From contig FPAN01000007.1 of assembly GCA_900116395.1 (NCBI GenBank), forward strand, positions 17,146 to 81,145: DNA of 64,000 bases. The letters run 5' to 3'. Of the stretch, positions 1 to 6,825 are shown one piece after another. This DNA comes from Lachnospiraceae bacterium XBD2001. Its GTDB lineage: Bacteria; Bacillota; Clostridia; Lachnospirales; Lachnospiraceae. The stretch's first letter is position 1. Each line of letters begins with the position of its first letter. A program made the position numbers and the translations under genes. Below the pieces are notes generated by a model. The model was given only the letters and a program-made list of their open reading frames with translations. It was not told the DNA's origin and made no database searches.

Positions 1-327
1 CGATTCCCTATGCCTCCGGCTGCGATTTGCCGCCCTCCAGAAGCCGCTTTGGCAGAGGGATTCCCGATATCCCCGATTCCCTATGCCTCCGGCCGCGATT
101 TACCTCCCTCCAGAAGCTGCTCTGGCAGAGGGATTCCCAATAATCCCAATTCCCTATGCCTCCAGCCGCGATTTACCTCCCTCCAGAAGCTGCTCTGGCA
201 GAGGGATTCCCAATATTCCCCATTCCCTATGCCTCCAGCCGCGATTTGCCTCCCTCCAGAAGCCGCATTGGCAGAGGGATTCCTCATATCTGCGATTCCC
301 TATGCCGCCAGCCGAGATTTGCTGCCC
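1..327. repeat. 73-bp tandem repeat, four copies plus a partial fifth
   Basis: The motif ATTCCCTATGCC recurs at 3, 76, 149, 222 and 295, exactly 73 bases apart. Copies from 76 to 294 are nearly identical; the last decays after about 327. Each copy carries an imperfect inverted pair: GGCAGAGGGATTC (51-63 in the first copy) and GATTCCCTATGCC (75-87), separated by 11 bases. Because 73 is not a multiple of three, successive copies are read in shifting frames. Frames on the plus strand stay open through several copies, but this follows from the lack of stop words in the unit, so the array is called non-coding. It may continue to the left of the window. Function unknown. Confidence 0.9.
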
Positions 328-462
328 AATGGGCAGCTATCCTACATGCCCCCTGCCAACAAAAAGTTTGAGAGCCACGGAATGTCAAGGGCTTGCCGCG
401 TCGCGGTGCGAAGCACCCTTGATATTACAAGGCTCTCAAATAGAATCCCCTACAGGGGCAGG
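321..462. other. nested stem-loop element, possible structured RNA or DNA
   Basis: Several inverted repeats are nested here. GCTGCCC (321-327) pairs with GGGCAGC (331-337). CCTGCC (352-357) can pair with GGCAGG (457-462). TTTGAGAGCC (367-376) pairs perfectly with GGCTCTCAAA (431-440), and inside it TCAAGGG (385-391) pairs with CCCTTGA (416-422) around a CCGCG/CGCGG tip (396-400, 402-406). No open reading frame explains it. It lies between the tandem repeat and the mecA terminator. It could be a mobile palindromic element or a small RNA; the sequence does not decide between these. Confidence 0.5.
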
Positions 463-463
463 C

Positions 464-500
464 AAATAAAAAAGCCCTCCGGACCACATCCGGAGGGCTT
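464..500 (-). terminator. Rho-independent terminator of mecA
   Basis: An 11-bp perfect stem (472-482 with 490-500, arm AAGCCCTCCGG) with a 7-base loop is followed on the minus strand by a run of T. It lies just after the mecA stop codon at 512. Confidence 0.9.
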
Positions 501-511
501 CGTCATTCTTA

Positions 512-1300
512 TTACAATTCCGATAACACCTTCACTGCATTCTCTGCAATCAGGCAATCGCCGTGTTCTTCCACACCATATACGTTGGTATCATCCAAGT
601 ACAGGCGGCTGGAGTACTCAGCCAGAGCGAATACATTATGTGCAATCTCGCTCTTGGTTTGAACCATATCAATGTGCAGGTAATAGGTCTCATCCAGCTT
701 GTACAGCTCAGAAGCTACATCTCCATGCAAGAACAAGGTCTTCGCTAAGGTCATGCAGTTATCGATGGAGCCAAGCTCTGCCCACACATTCAGGGATAAT
801 TGATCGCTATCCTTGGCATCCTCGAGGATGGCCTTGGTAGCGGAATAGATATCTTCACGATTCGTACCACCGGCAGGAAGCTTGGTTGGAGCAACCTCAA
901 CCGTTGCAGCCTTGTCAGCGGTCGGCGGCAAAACAGGAGCTTGATTCTTATCCTTCTCCTTAGCCTCACGGCGCTTCTGGACTGCAACATCCATCTCGCT
1001 CTGGAAGTCCTTCAGACGATCCTTCAACTGGTCGAGCATGGTACGGATGACCGCATTCTGGTCATCGGAAATCATTAACAGTACATCGCCATCCTTCATA
1101 ATGGAAAGCTGTACATTGAGAGCCTCACCACTGGTCTGGAAGTCTAACTTCTCACGAGCTTCCTGAAGAATGCCACGCAAAAACTCCTCAGCCTTGCTGC
1201 GGTTATCCATCAGGTCGTCAATCTTGACGCCCTTCTCATTCATCTCCTCCTGGGAAATGATGCACCGTATTACGTTGTCATTCACTTTCTGAAACTTCAT
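512..1300 (-). CDS. mecA: adaptor protein MecA
   Basis: This 262-residue protein matches the MecA adaptor family, which delivers substrates to the ClpC/ClpP protease. The N-terminal domain opens MKFQKVNDNVIRC and continues with the typical helix that binds targets. A charged, proline-rich linker near residues 110-145 leads to the C-terminal ClpC-binding domain (about 160-262, with SELYKLDETYYLHID). It is longer than the roughly 220 residues of Bacillus MecA, mostly because of the linker. The start has a good ribosome binding site (AGAGGTGA). It lies 88 bases after a membrane-anchored protein and the HSP90 and TPR genes on the same strand, so a shared proteostasis context is possible but inferred. 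Confidence 0.85.
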   Translation of the reverse strand: MKFQKVNDNVIRCIISQEEMNEKGVKIDDLMDNRSKAEEFLRGILQEAREKLDFQTSGEALNVQLSIMKDGDVLLMISDDQNAVIRTMLDQLKDRLKDFQSEMDVAVQKRREAKEKDKNQAPVLPPTADKAATVEVAPTKLPAGGTNREDIYSATKAILEDAKDSDQLSLNVWAELGSIDNCMTLAKTLFLHGDVASELYKLDETYYLHIDMVQTKSEIAHNVFALAEYSSRLYLDDTNVYGVEEHGDCLIAENAVKVLSEL

Positions 1301-1388
1301 AAGAAATCACCTCTCTACAACGACAATCACATCTCCGGCGTCCCTCTCAAGAAATATATCGGTAGATTTGGATTCTATTATAACCCAT

Positions 1389-2078
1389 TTACTCGTTTTC
1401 TAACAGATAAATTAAAAAAGCCTTGGCAAGTTCCTTGTGCTTGGTATTGGCAATCACCCCAACCACAACATCCGTGTCGGGATACATGCCCGTAGCCTGC
1501 ACCCAGGCGTTGTCTGCGGAGACAGACACCCCGCAAATGTAGTCGTGGTCTACGGTCTCGCCTTCCGTGCCATCCTCATTGTATGTAATCTCATGGTAGG
1601 TTCCCTGCACCAGATGATCCTTGTAGCGCTCCATCTCTTCCGGTGTAAAAACTTCCTCCATCGGAAGGAATTCTCCGTTGCCGGACATGTATTCATACAA
1701 TTCCCCATGGGAAATGGCCACATCCACCTGGCCTGCACCAATCAAGGTCGCCAGAGTTGCTAACGTATACACCTGGGAATCCGCTCCCGTATAGGTTACG
1801 TTGGTGTTGATGCCGATTTCATTTTTCTCCGGGTCCAATCCCTGTTCCTGTAGGAACTCATCCAGCGTTCCTTCCGGATGCTCCACCATATGCAGGCTGT
1901 CCGCATTGCCGGCCAAAATATAGAGGGCCTCATCCTTAGCGGTCAGACGCCCATGCACAATGCTAACCAACGCGATTACCACCGCAATCACAATGATAAT
2001 CGGCCATTTATAATAATCCCAGATATAGCCCGGGATGTCCTTTTTCTCCATCTCGGAGAGTTTTGGTACGTTTTCCAT
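1389..2078 (-). CDS. membrane-anchored protein with an external domain, unknown function
   Basis: The 229-residue product has a short cytoplasmic N-terminus, one membrane segment at about 26-44 (KWPIIIVIAVVIALVSIVHG) and an external domain of about 185 residues. Part of that domain (LIGAGQVDVAISHGELYEYM, then DHYICGVSVSADNAW-like text and NTKHKELAKAFLIYLLE) resembles the lobes of solute-binding proteins, but no transporter genes are nearby. I do not recognise a family. It starts 7 bases after the TPR-like gene, with AGGAG upstream, so it is probably the third gene of the HSP90 operon. Stop codon is followed by mecA after an 88-base gap. Confidence 0.6.
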   Translation of the reverse strand: MENVPKLSEMEKKDIPGYIWDYYKWPIIIVIAVVIALVSIVHGRLTAKDEALYILAGNADSLHMVEHPEGTLDEFLQEQGLDPEKNEIGINTNVTYTGADSQVYTLATLATLIGAGQVDVAISHGELYEYMSGNGEFLPMEEVFTPEEMERYKDHLVQGTYHEITYNEDGTEGETVDHDYICGVSVSADNAWVQATGMYPDTDVVVGVIANTKHKELAKAFLIYLLENE

Positions 2079-2085
2079 AGAACTC

Positions 2086-3177
2086 CTACGCCTCTATCGT
2101 GCCACAGAAGAGGTTCAACTCATCCACAAAATCACTGGTGCCATTGCGGGCATCCAGCTTCGTGGCATAATCCTTGGCAAAATCATAATAATACTGTATC
2201 AACTGCTTCACGTTGTAGACATTCTCCTCGTTATAGAACGGGAAGTTGCTGGCCAACTGCATCTTGTATGTTTCTTTGCTGCGCTTCTGAAAAAACAGCA
2301 CCGCACCGATTGCAAAATAGAACTTATAGGTCGGGTTGCGCATGCTCTCAAAGGTTGTCCAGTAGCGCTTGTACCAGGTCAAAGCCTTAGAAGGATTCGT
2401 CATGGCATAGTATATCATGGCAATTCCAAAGCCCTCAATGGCGATGTTTCGATACCGAAGTGGATGTGCAAAGCATTCGCACCACTTTTTCACTTCTTCT
2501 TCGTCCACCGGATTACCCTTGGCCATCTCTTCACAAGCATACTGGGTCAGCGCCTGATAAGTAACCTCCGGAACCTCACCGCACGTCAGTCTTCTGGCAA
2601 GTAACGGCTCCGCTACCTCCAAGGCCTTCTCCAGGTCTCCATGCATCAGGAAGTACTTCACCTCAGAGTCCCGGTCACAGGCAACGCAATCGCTTAAGCT
2701 GTCCCGCCAGGTCTTCTTGTACTCGTAGTAGGCCTTGTCTTCCATCATACGGTCCACATGACGATAGAGCTTCATGCTCTCTGTATAGTAGGTGCGAAGG
2801 TTGTAGCCATACTGAATGCAACGTTTCTTATACTCTTCCAAGAATCCCTCGAACTGCGCTCTTGTCACCTGATAATAATGCTCACAGCCACTTAACATCC
2901 ACTTGAATGCCCACATCAGTTCGCCGGTATCTTCTCCATCCGTTCCGCCCTTGGCTGCCTCTTCGTCAAAGAGTTGCAACATGGTCGGAAATTCCCGCAA
3001 CGCATCCATATAATCATCATAGAAAACAGAATCATGTACCAGGGCTTTGCGAAAATAAAAGCGAGGATAAAAACTTCCGTCCTCATCTGCCTTTTTGATT
3101 ACCGTACGAAGTAGCGCCATGCGCGCTTCGCTCCCCTCGGGCAGTTTCTTAATCTGATCAGCATACTCTGAAAACAT
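2086..3177 (-). CDS. all-helical TPR-like protein beside HSP90
   Basis: This 363-residue soluble protein is rich in paired amphipathic helices such as GDLEKALEVAEPLLARR and NPSKALTWYKRYWTTFESM, which look like degenerate tetratricopeptide repeats. No signal peptide or membrane segment is seen and no catalytic motif is recognised. The start codon directly follows the HSP90 stop (TAG then ATG, no gap), which implies tight translational coupling. By analogy with eukaryotic TPR co-chaperones it may bind the HSP90 or its clients, but this is inference from gene order and fold impression only. Confidence 0.6.
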   Translation of the reverse strand: MFSEYADQIKKLPEGSEARMALLRTVIKKADEDGSFYPRFYFRKALVHDSVFYDDYMDALREFPTMLQLFDEEAAKGGTDGEDTGELMWAFKWMLSGCEHYYQVTRAQFEGFLEEYKKRCIQYGYNLRTYYTESMKLYRHVDRMMEDKAYYEYKKTWRDSLSDCVACDRDSEVKYFLMHGDLEKALEVAEPLLARRLTCGEVPEVTYQALTQYACEEMAKGNPVDEEEVKKWCECFAHPLRYRNIAIEGFGIAMIYYAMTNPSKALTWYKRYWTTFESMRNPTYKFYFAIGAVLFFQKRSKETYKMQLASNFPFYNEENVYNVKQLIQYYYDFAKDYATKLDARNGTSDFVDELNLFCGTIEA

Positions 3178-4959
3178 CTACTCGTCCCCCTCTTCCAGCA
3201 ATACGTTCATCAGCTTCTCATTCATGACGCCCAGTTCGTTATTGGCCAGTCGGAATCCGCCAATGAGCAAGGTCTGAACGTACAAAATCGTAATCAAATC
3301 CCGGTTGCGCGCCGTGTTGCCGGTACGTACCATCTGCTGTACCAACGGGTTATTCCAGTTAAAAAACAAGGTTGCGCTTGCCAGTTCCTCCGCCTCTGCA
3401 GCGAAGTTATCAAACATACCCCCAAACAGGGTATCGGAATTCTTCTTGGCCTCGCGAATCTCATTCAGGAACATCGCTTCCTGGTTCAAATAGAAGAAGG
3501 CCGGAAGGTTCGCCGGCATGAACTTGCGCATCTCGGCGTTGCAATCGAAGTCTTTTAACTCCTTAGACGCCATAGCCAAGAAATCCACGCTCTGTTCCGC
3601 CTGCTCCGCAGATACATCCAGGAGAATCTCGTCCACGTTCTCCAGCTCCACCTGGCGAATGGTCAGATGATACACCTCGGACAGACGCATCAGAAGGCCC
3701 AAGGTATATACATAGGACGTATTGATTAAGAGGCGTCCCTGGGCGGTAAAAATCTGAGACAACTGCTTGTACTCATCATCATCCGCATAGAGAAGCTCTT
3801 CCTTGGACATGCGAAGATCGAGGCCTGTCATCATACCTCTGGTGGTGACAAAATCCAGATAATCCGCGAATAACAGGAACAACTCTTCATTGTCCATGGC
3901 CATGCTTCGCATCACAAGGCTATGGACCTGCATGAAGTAACGGAACTGGTCACCGGAAGTCTTCGCCATCATTTTCAGATGGTCAATGATGCTATTACCA
4001 ATCTGGGCTCTGGTCTCCTCAAGAGCTTCATCCTCATAGAATTCCTCACGGGATGCCGTCGGGCGCAGGTTGTTTACGTTGATAATACAACGAACGAACA
4101 CGGCCCAATCCGGTAACAGCTCATCGCCACGCTCGGTTAAGAGCATATGTTTCAAATAAATCAGGTGATTCTGCTTGGTAGAAGCAGCCACTGTATGGTT
4201 CAAAATATAGGCAGCACCGATGGGATTGCCAGCGGCATCCTTCAGTACGAAGGCATCTAGGAATTCTCCGTGAAGCATCACCCGGCCGAATTGCATCAGC
4301 TCTTCCGCAGAAGGATTACGGTTGTCCCAAGGCATTTTCACGGGATTGATACGGCCCTTGAAGGATCCGTCATCCAAAACAATCTCATATGGAAGCAATG
4401 CACCGTAATGCATCACCAATTCCCGAATCTTCTCACTGGTGAAGTAATCCTCACAGTTCTTCTTAGCCTCTAAGTAAATGCTGGTTCCAACCGGAAGGTC
4501 TTCCCCAAGTTCCGTGATGGTATAGGTTCCATCCGGATTACCAATCCACTCTAAGGATTGCGCATCATGATAGGAATGGGTTCGAACCACGATGCGATTG
4601 GATACCATGAAGCAGGACAACAGTCCGATACCGAAGCGACCGATGTACTCTTCCTGAATCCGTCCTGTCTCTAAGTCACGCTTGGAAGATTCTCCGATGA
4701 TTGCCAAGAACTGGTGAATCTCCTCCTTGGATAATCCCAATCCGTTATCTGTGAAGGTCAAGGCCTTGCCCTCTTCAATCTTCAGGGTCAGTCTGCCGTT
4801 CTTCTCATCGAACTCTTCATCCGCATTCTTACGTCCCACAATGGCATCTACGCCATTCTGCAACAATTCTCTTACATATACATCCGGGCTAGAATACAAA
4901 TGATCCGATAAGATCTCAATCATTCCACCCAGATTCACTTGAAAGCGATATTCATCCAT
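3178..4959 (-). CDS. HSP90 family chaperone (HtpG-like paralogue)
   Basis: The 593-residue protein has the GHKL ATPase signatures of HSP90: ELLQNGVDAI (about 32-41), TDNGLGLSKEEI and GRFGIGLLSCFMV near residues 70-115. The middle domain has the conserved arginine region NNLRPTASREEF near 300. It is shorter than HtpG (about 620-630) and diverges in the C-terminal half, so it belongs to the 'HSP90 family protein' group rather than classical HtpG. The C-terminus is acidic (LLEEGDE). It is first in a coupled run with a TPR-like protein and a membrane-anchored protein. The start is supported by AAAGGGG upstream. Client proteins are unknown. Confidence 0.85.
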   Translation of the reverse strand: MDEYRFQVNLGGMIEILSDHLYSSPDVYVRELLQNGVDAIVGRKNADEEFDEKNGRLTLKIEEGKALTFTDNGLGLSKEEIHQFLAIIGESSKRDLETGRIQEEYIGRFGIGLLSCFMVSNRIVVRTHSYHDAQSLEWIGNPDGTYTITELGEDLPVGTSIYLEAKKNCEDYFTSEKIRELVMHYGALLPYEIVLDDGSFKGRINPVKMPWDNRNPSAEELMQFGRVMLHGEFLDAFVLKDAAGNPIGAAYILNHTVAASTKQNHLIYLKHMLLTERGDELLPDWAVFVRCIINVNNLRPTASREEFYEDEALEETRAQIGNSIIDHLKMMAKTSGDQFRYFMQVHSLVMRSMAMDNEELFLLFADYLDFVTTRGMMTGLDLRMSKEELLYADDDEYKQLSQIFTAQGRLLINTSYVYTLGLLMRLSEVYHLTIRQVELENVDEILLDVSAEQAEQSVDFLAMASKELKDFDCNAEMRKFMPANLPAFFYLNQEAMFLNEIREAKKNSDTLFGGMFDNFAAEAEELASATLFFNWNNPLVQQMVRTGNTARNRDLITILYVQTLLIGGFRLANNELGVMNEKLMNVLLEEGDE

Positions 4960-4995
4960 AGTTTTCCCCTTTCACAATGGAGTAATGCCTCAATG

Positions 4996-5113
4996 CCTCC
5001 ACCTGCGCAGGTGGAGGGGCGCGGTCGTCCGGTGGACGACCCTTGCGCAGCAAGGAGCGCCGACCGAGCCGGCAGGCGAGACCTTGAACCCTAGGGTTCA
5101 AGGATTTCGCCTG
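4996..5113. repeat. palindrome cluster containing tRNA-Leu 3' end fragments
   Basis: Perfect palindromes are packed here: CCTCCACCTGC (4996-5006) with GCAGGTGGAGG (5007-5017), and CCTTGAACCCT (5082-5092) with AGGGTTCAAGG (5093-5103). The latter is enclosed by CAGGCGA (5073-5079) and TCGCCTG (5107-5113). Between them GGCGC (5018-5022) and GCGCC (5057-5061) enclose two hairpins (5024-5040, 5041-5055). The 12 bases GCAGGTGGAGGG at 5007-5018 are identical to the 3' end of the adjacent tRNA-Leu (5163-5174 on the plus strand), and TTGAACCCT at 5084-5092 equals its T-arm (5178-5186). The element therefore looks partly derived from that tRNA by inverted duplication. Confidence 0.7.
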
Positions 5114-5121
5114 TCTTAACG

Positions 5122-5156
5122 AAAAAGACCTGAGAACAATTCCTCAGGTCTTTTAA
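5122..5156 (-). terminator. terminator after tRNA-Leu
   Basis: A perfect stem AAGACCTGAG (5125-5134) with CTCAGGTCTT (5143-5152) is flanked by A and T runs on both sides, so it can act in both directions. It lies just downstream of tRNA-Leu on the minus strand. Confidence 0.85.
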
Positions 5157-5161
5157 GTTAA

Positions 5162-5244
5162 TGCAGGTGGAGGGACTTGAACCCTCACGAGGTTGCCCCC
5201 GTCAGATTTTGAGTCTGATGCGTCTGCCATTCCGCCACACCTGC
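5162..5244 (-). tRNA. tRNA-Leu (anticodon CAA)
   Basis: The minus strand folds into a class II tRNA with a long variable arm. The acceptor stem is GCAGGTG with CACCTGC, the anticodon loop is CTCAAAA giving anticodon CAA (reads UUG), and the T-loop GTTCAAGTC is present. The discriminator base is A and CCA is not encoded. Confidence 0.95.
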
Positions 5245-5294
5245 ATACTCAACAATGTTCAGTTGTTATCGCTGTTTCATCAGCAACAATAGGA

Positions 5295-5323
5295 ATATTA
5301 CCATACCTCGTTTTCGATTTCAA
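5295..5323 (-). promoter_or_regulatory. sigma-A type promoter of tRNA-Leu
   Basis: On the minus strand TTGAAA (5318-5323) and TAATAT (5295-5300) are separated by 17 bases, about 50 bases upstream of the tRNA 5' end. Confidence 0.6.
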
Positions 5324-5343
5324 CGAGTTTTTTACATTTTTTC

Positions 5344-5388
5344 AAAAAAATTTTCGCCGCCCTCACATCCCGGTAAGAACGGCGAAAA
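5344..5388 (-). terminator. terminator of lysA
   Basis: A 9-bp stem (TTTTCGCCG 5351-5359 with CGGCGAAAA 5380-5388) is followed on the minus strand by seven T. It begins three bases after the lysA stop codon. Confidence 0.85.
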
Positions 5389-5390
5389 AA

Positions 5391-6680
5391 CTAGACTTGC
5401 TTCGGCAAATTATAGTTCATGTTATCGAGGATATCAAAACAATCCAAGGTTGCAAAATAATCCTTCGGCGTCTCCGCGCGACGAATCAGCTTGTAGCTGC
5501 CGTCCTCACACAAGAGCACTTCCGCACTCTTCAAACGGCCGTTGTAATTGTAACCCATGGAATATCCGTGAGCTCCGGTATCGTGGATGTAGAGGTAATC
5601 TCCCATCTCAATCTTCGGAAGCTTGCGGTCAATGGCGAACTTGTCGTTATTCTCGCAGAGGGATCCGGTGATATCATAGGTCTGGTCGTATGGTGCGTCC
5701 TCTTTTCCAAGAACGGTAATCTCATGGTAAGCGCCGTACATAGCCGGGCGCATCAAATCTACCGCGCAGGCGTCCACACCAATGTATTCCTTATAAGTAT
5801 GCTTCTCGTGGATAGCCTTGGTCACAAGAGCACCGTAAGGTCCCATAATGAAGCGTCCCATCTCGGTATAGATGGCAATATCCCCAAGTCCTGCAGGAAC
5901 CAAAATCTCTTCGTAAGCCGCACGAACGCCCTCGCCGATGGCATAGATGTCGTTCGGGGTCTGGTCCGGGCGATATGGAATTCCTACGCCGCCGGATAAG
6001 TTAATGAAGGTAAAATGTCTGCCGGTCTTCTTAGCCAGATCTACCACCAGGGTAAAGAGCTGTCTTGCCAGCATCGGATAATAATCATTGGTTACCGTAT
6101 TACTTACTAAGAATGCATGAATACCGAAATTCTCGGCACCCATCTCGCCAAGCTCTACGTATGCTTTTTCAATCTGTTCCGGGGTCATGCCGTACTTGGC
6201 ATCCCCTGGGTTATCCATAATGCCATTGGATACGGTGACTACGCCACCCGGATTGAAACGGCAGCTCATGGTCTTCGGGATGTCCCCTAAGGTCTCCTTC
6301 AAAAAGGATACGTGGGTGTAATCATCCAGATTGATGATGGCGCCTAACTCATTGGCATACACGAACTCCTCTGCCGGGGTATCGTTAGAGGAAAACATAA
6401 TCTCCTCGCCGGAGAAGCCAAGGGCCTGTGCTAACATCAACTCGGTCATGGAAGAGCAATCCACGCCAAAACCGCATTCTTTTAAGATCTTCAAGATAAA
6501 AGGATTCGGATTCGCCTTCACTGCGAAGTACTCGCGGAATCCCGGATTCCACGCAAAAGCTTCCTTCACAGCCTTGGCATTGGCACGAATGCCGGCCTCA
6601 TCATAGAGATGAAACGGAGTTGGAATCTCTTTTACAATCTGTTGCACCTGTTCCAATGTTGCAAACGGTGTTTTTTTCAT
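5391..6680 (-). CDS. lysA: diaminopimelate decarboxylase
   Basis: This 429-residue PLP enzyme converts meso-diaminopimelate to L-lysine, the last step of lysine synthesis. The fold type III signature is present: the PLP lysine in YFAVKANPNP (Lys55), the glycine loop NLSGGVGIP near 235, and the active-site region with GSLCENNDKFA and GAHGYSMGYNYNGR that binds the second substrate end. It belongs to the longer LysA subgroup common in Clostridia. It stands alone, with its own promoter and terminator. A meso-DAP type MurE at the right end of the window fits this enzyme, since both draw on the same precursor. Confidence 0.9.
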   Translation of the reverse strand: MKKTPFATLEQVQQIVKEIPTPFHLYDEAGIRANAKAVKEAFAWNPGFREYFAVKANPNPFILKILKECGFGVDCSSMTELMLAQALGFSGEEIMFSSNDTPAEEFVYANELGAIINLDDYTHVSFLKETLGDIPKTMSCRFNPGGVVTVSNGIMDNPGDAKYGMTPEQIEKAYVELGEMGAENFGIHAFLVSNTVTNDYYPMLARQLFTLVVDLAKKTGRHFTFINLSGGVGIPYRPDQTPNDIYAIGEGVRAAYEEILVPAGLGDIAIYTEMGRFIMGPYGALVTKAIHEKHTYKEYIGVDACAVDLMRPAMYGAYHEITVLGKEDAPYDQTYDITGSLCENNDKFAIDRKLPKIEMGDYLYIHDTGAHGYSMGYNYNGRLKSAEVLLCEDGSYKLIRRAETPKDYFATLDCFDILDNMNYNLPKQV

Positions 6681-6702
6681 ACGTAACCTCTTTCTCTCTC
6701 AC

Positions 6703-6716
6703 TTTAGTAAACTAAA
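6703..6716. promoter_or_regulatory. palindrome at the lysA transcription start
   Basis: TTTAGT and ACTAAA flank two A at 6703-6716. The palindrome lies just downstream of the lysA -10 box, where a repressor would block transcription. No regulator is known for it. Confidence 0.35.
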
Positions 6717-6720
6717 ATAT

Positions 6721-6749
6721 ATAATAGACAAGCAATAACGCCATGTCAA
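6721..6749 (-). promoter_or_regulatory. sigma-A promoter of lysA
   Basis: On the minus strand a perfect -35 TTGACA (6744-6749) is 17 bases from the -10 TATTAT (6721-6726), about 40 bases before the lysA start codon. Confidence 0.8.
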
Positions 6750-6758
6750 GGAAAATAA

Positions 6759-6775
6759 GTTGCATGCAATGCAAC
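6759..6775. promoter_or_regulatory. operator-like palindrome upstream of the amylase
   Basis: GTTGCAT (6759-6765) and ATGCAAC (6769-6775) flank GCA. It lies about 50 bases before the GH13 start, close to where its promoter must be, and resembles sites of LacI-type sugar regulators. No such regulator is encoded nearby. Confidence 0.4.
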
Positions 6776-6825
6776 ATTTTCAGGAAACTGTGCTATCATA
6801 ATACTATGACAAAGGAGGGTTTTCT

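Noticed and set aside
1..327. CRISPR array
   Set aside because: The whole unit is conserved, so there are no unique spacers.
10..840. Open frames through the 73-bp repeat on the plus strand and on the minus strand
   Set aside because: The unit length is not a multiple of three, so each frame reads different residues in each copy, and no ribosome binding site is seen.
4996..5113. A second tRNA gene
   Set aside because: Only fragments of the acceptor and T-arm are present, and in mirrored form; no anticodon arm can be drawn.
5193..5999. 268-codon frame antisense to lysA and across tRNA-Leu
   Set aside because: It runs through a tRNA, a terminator and a well-defined enzyme gene.
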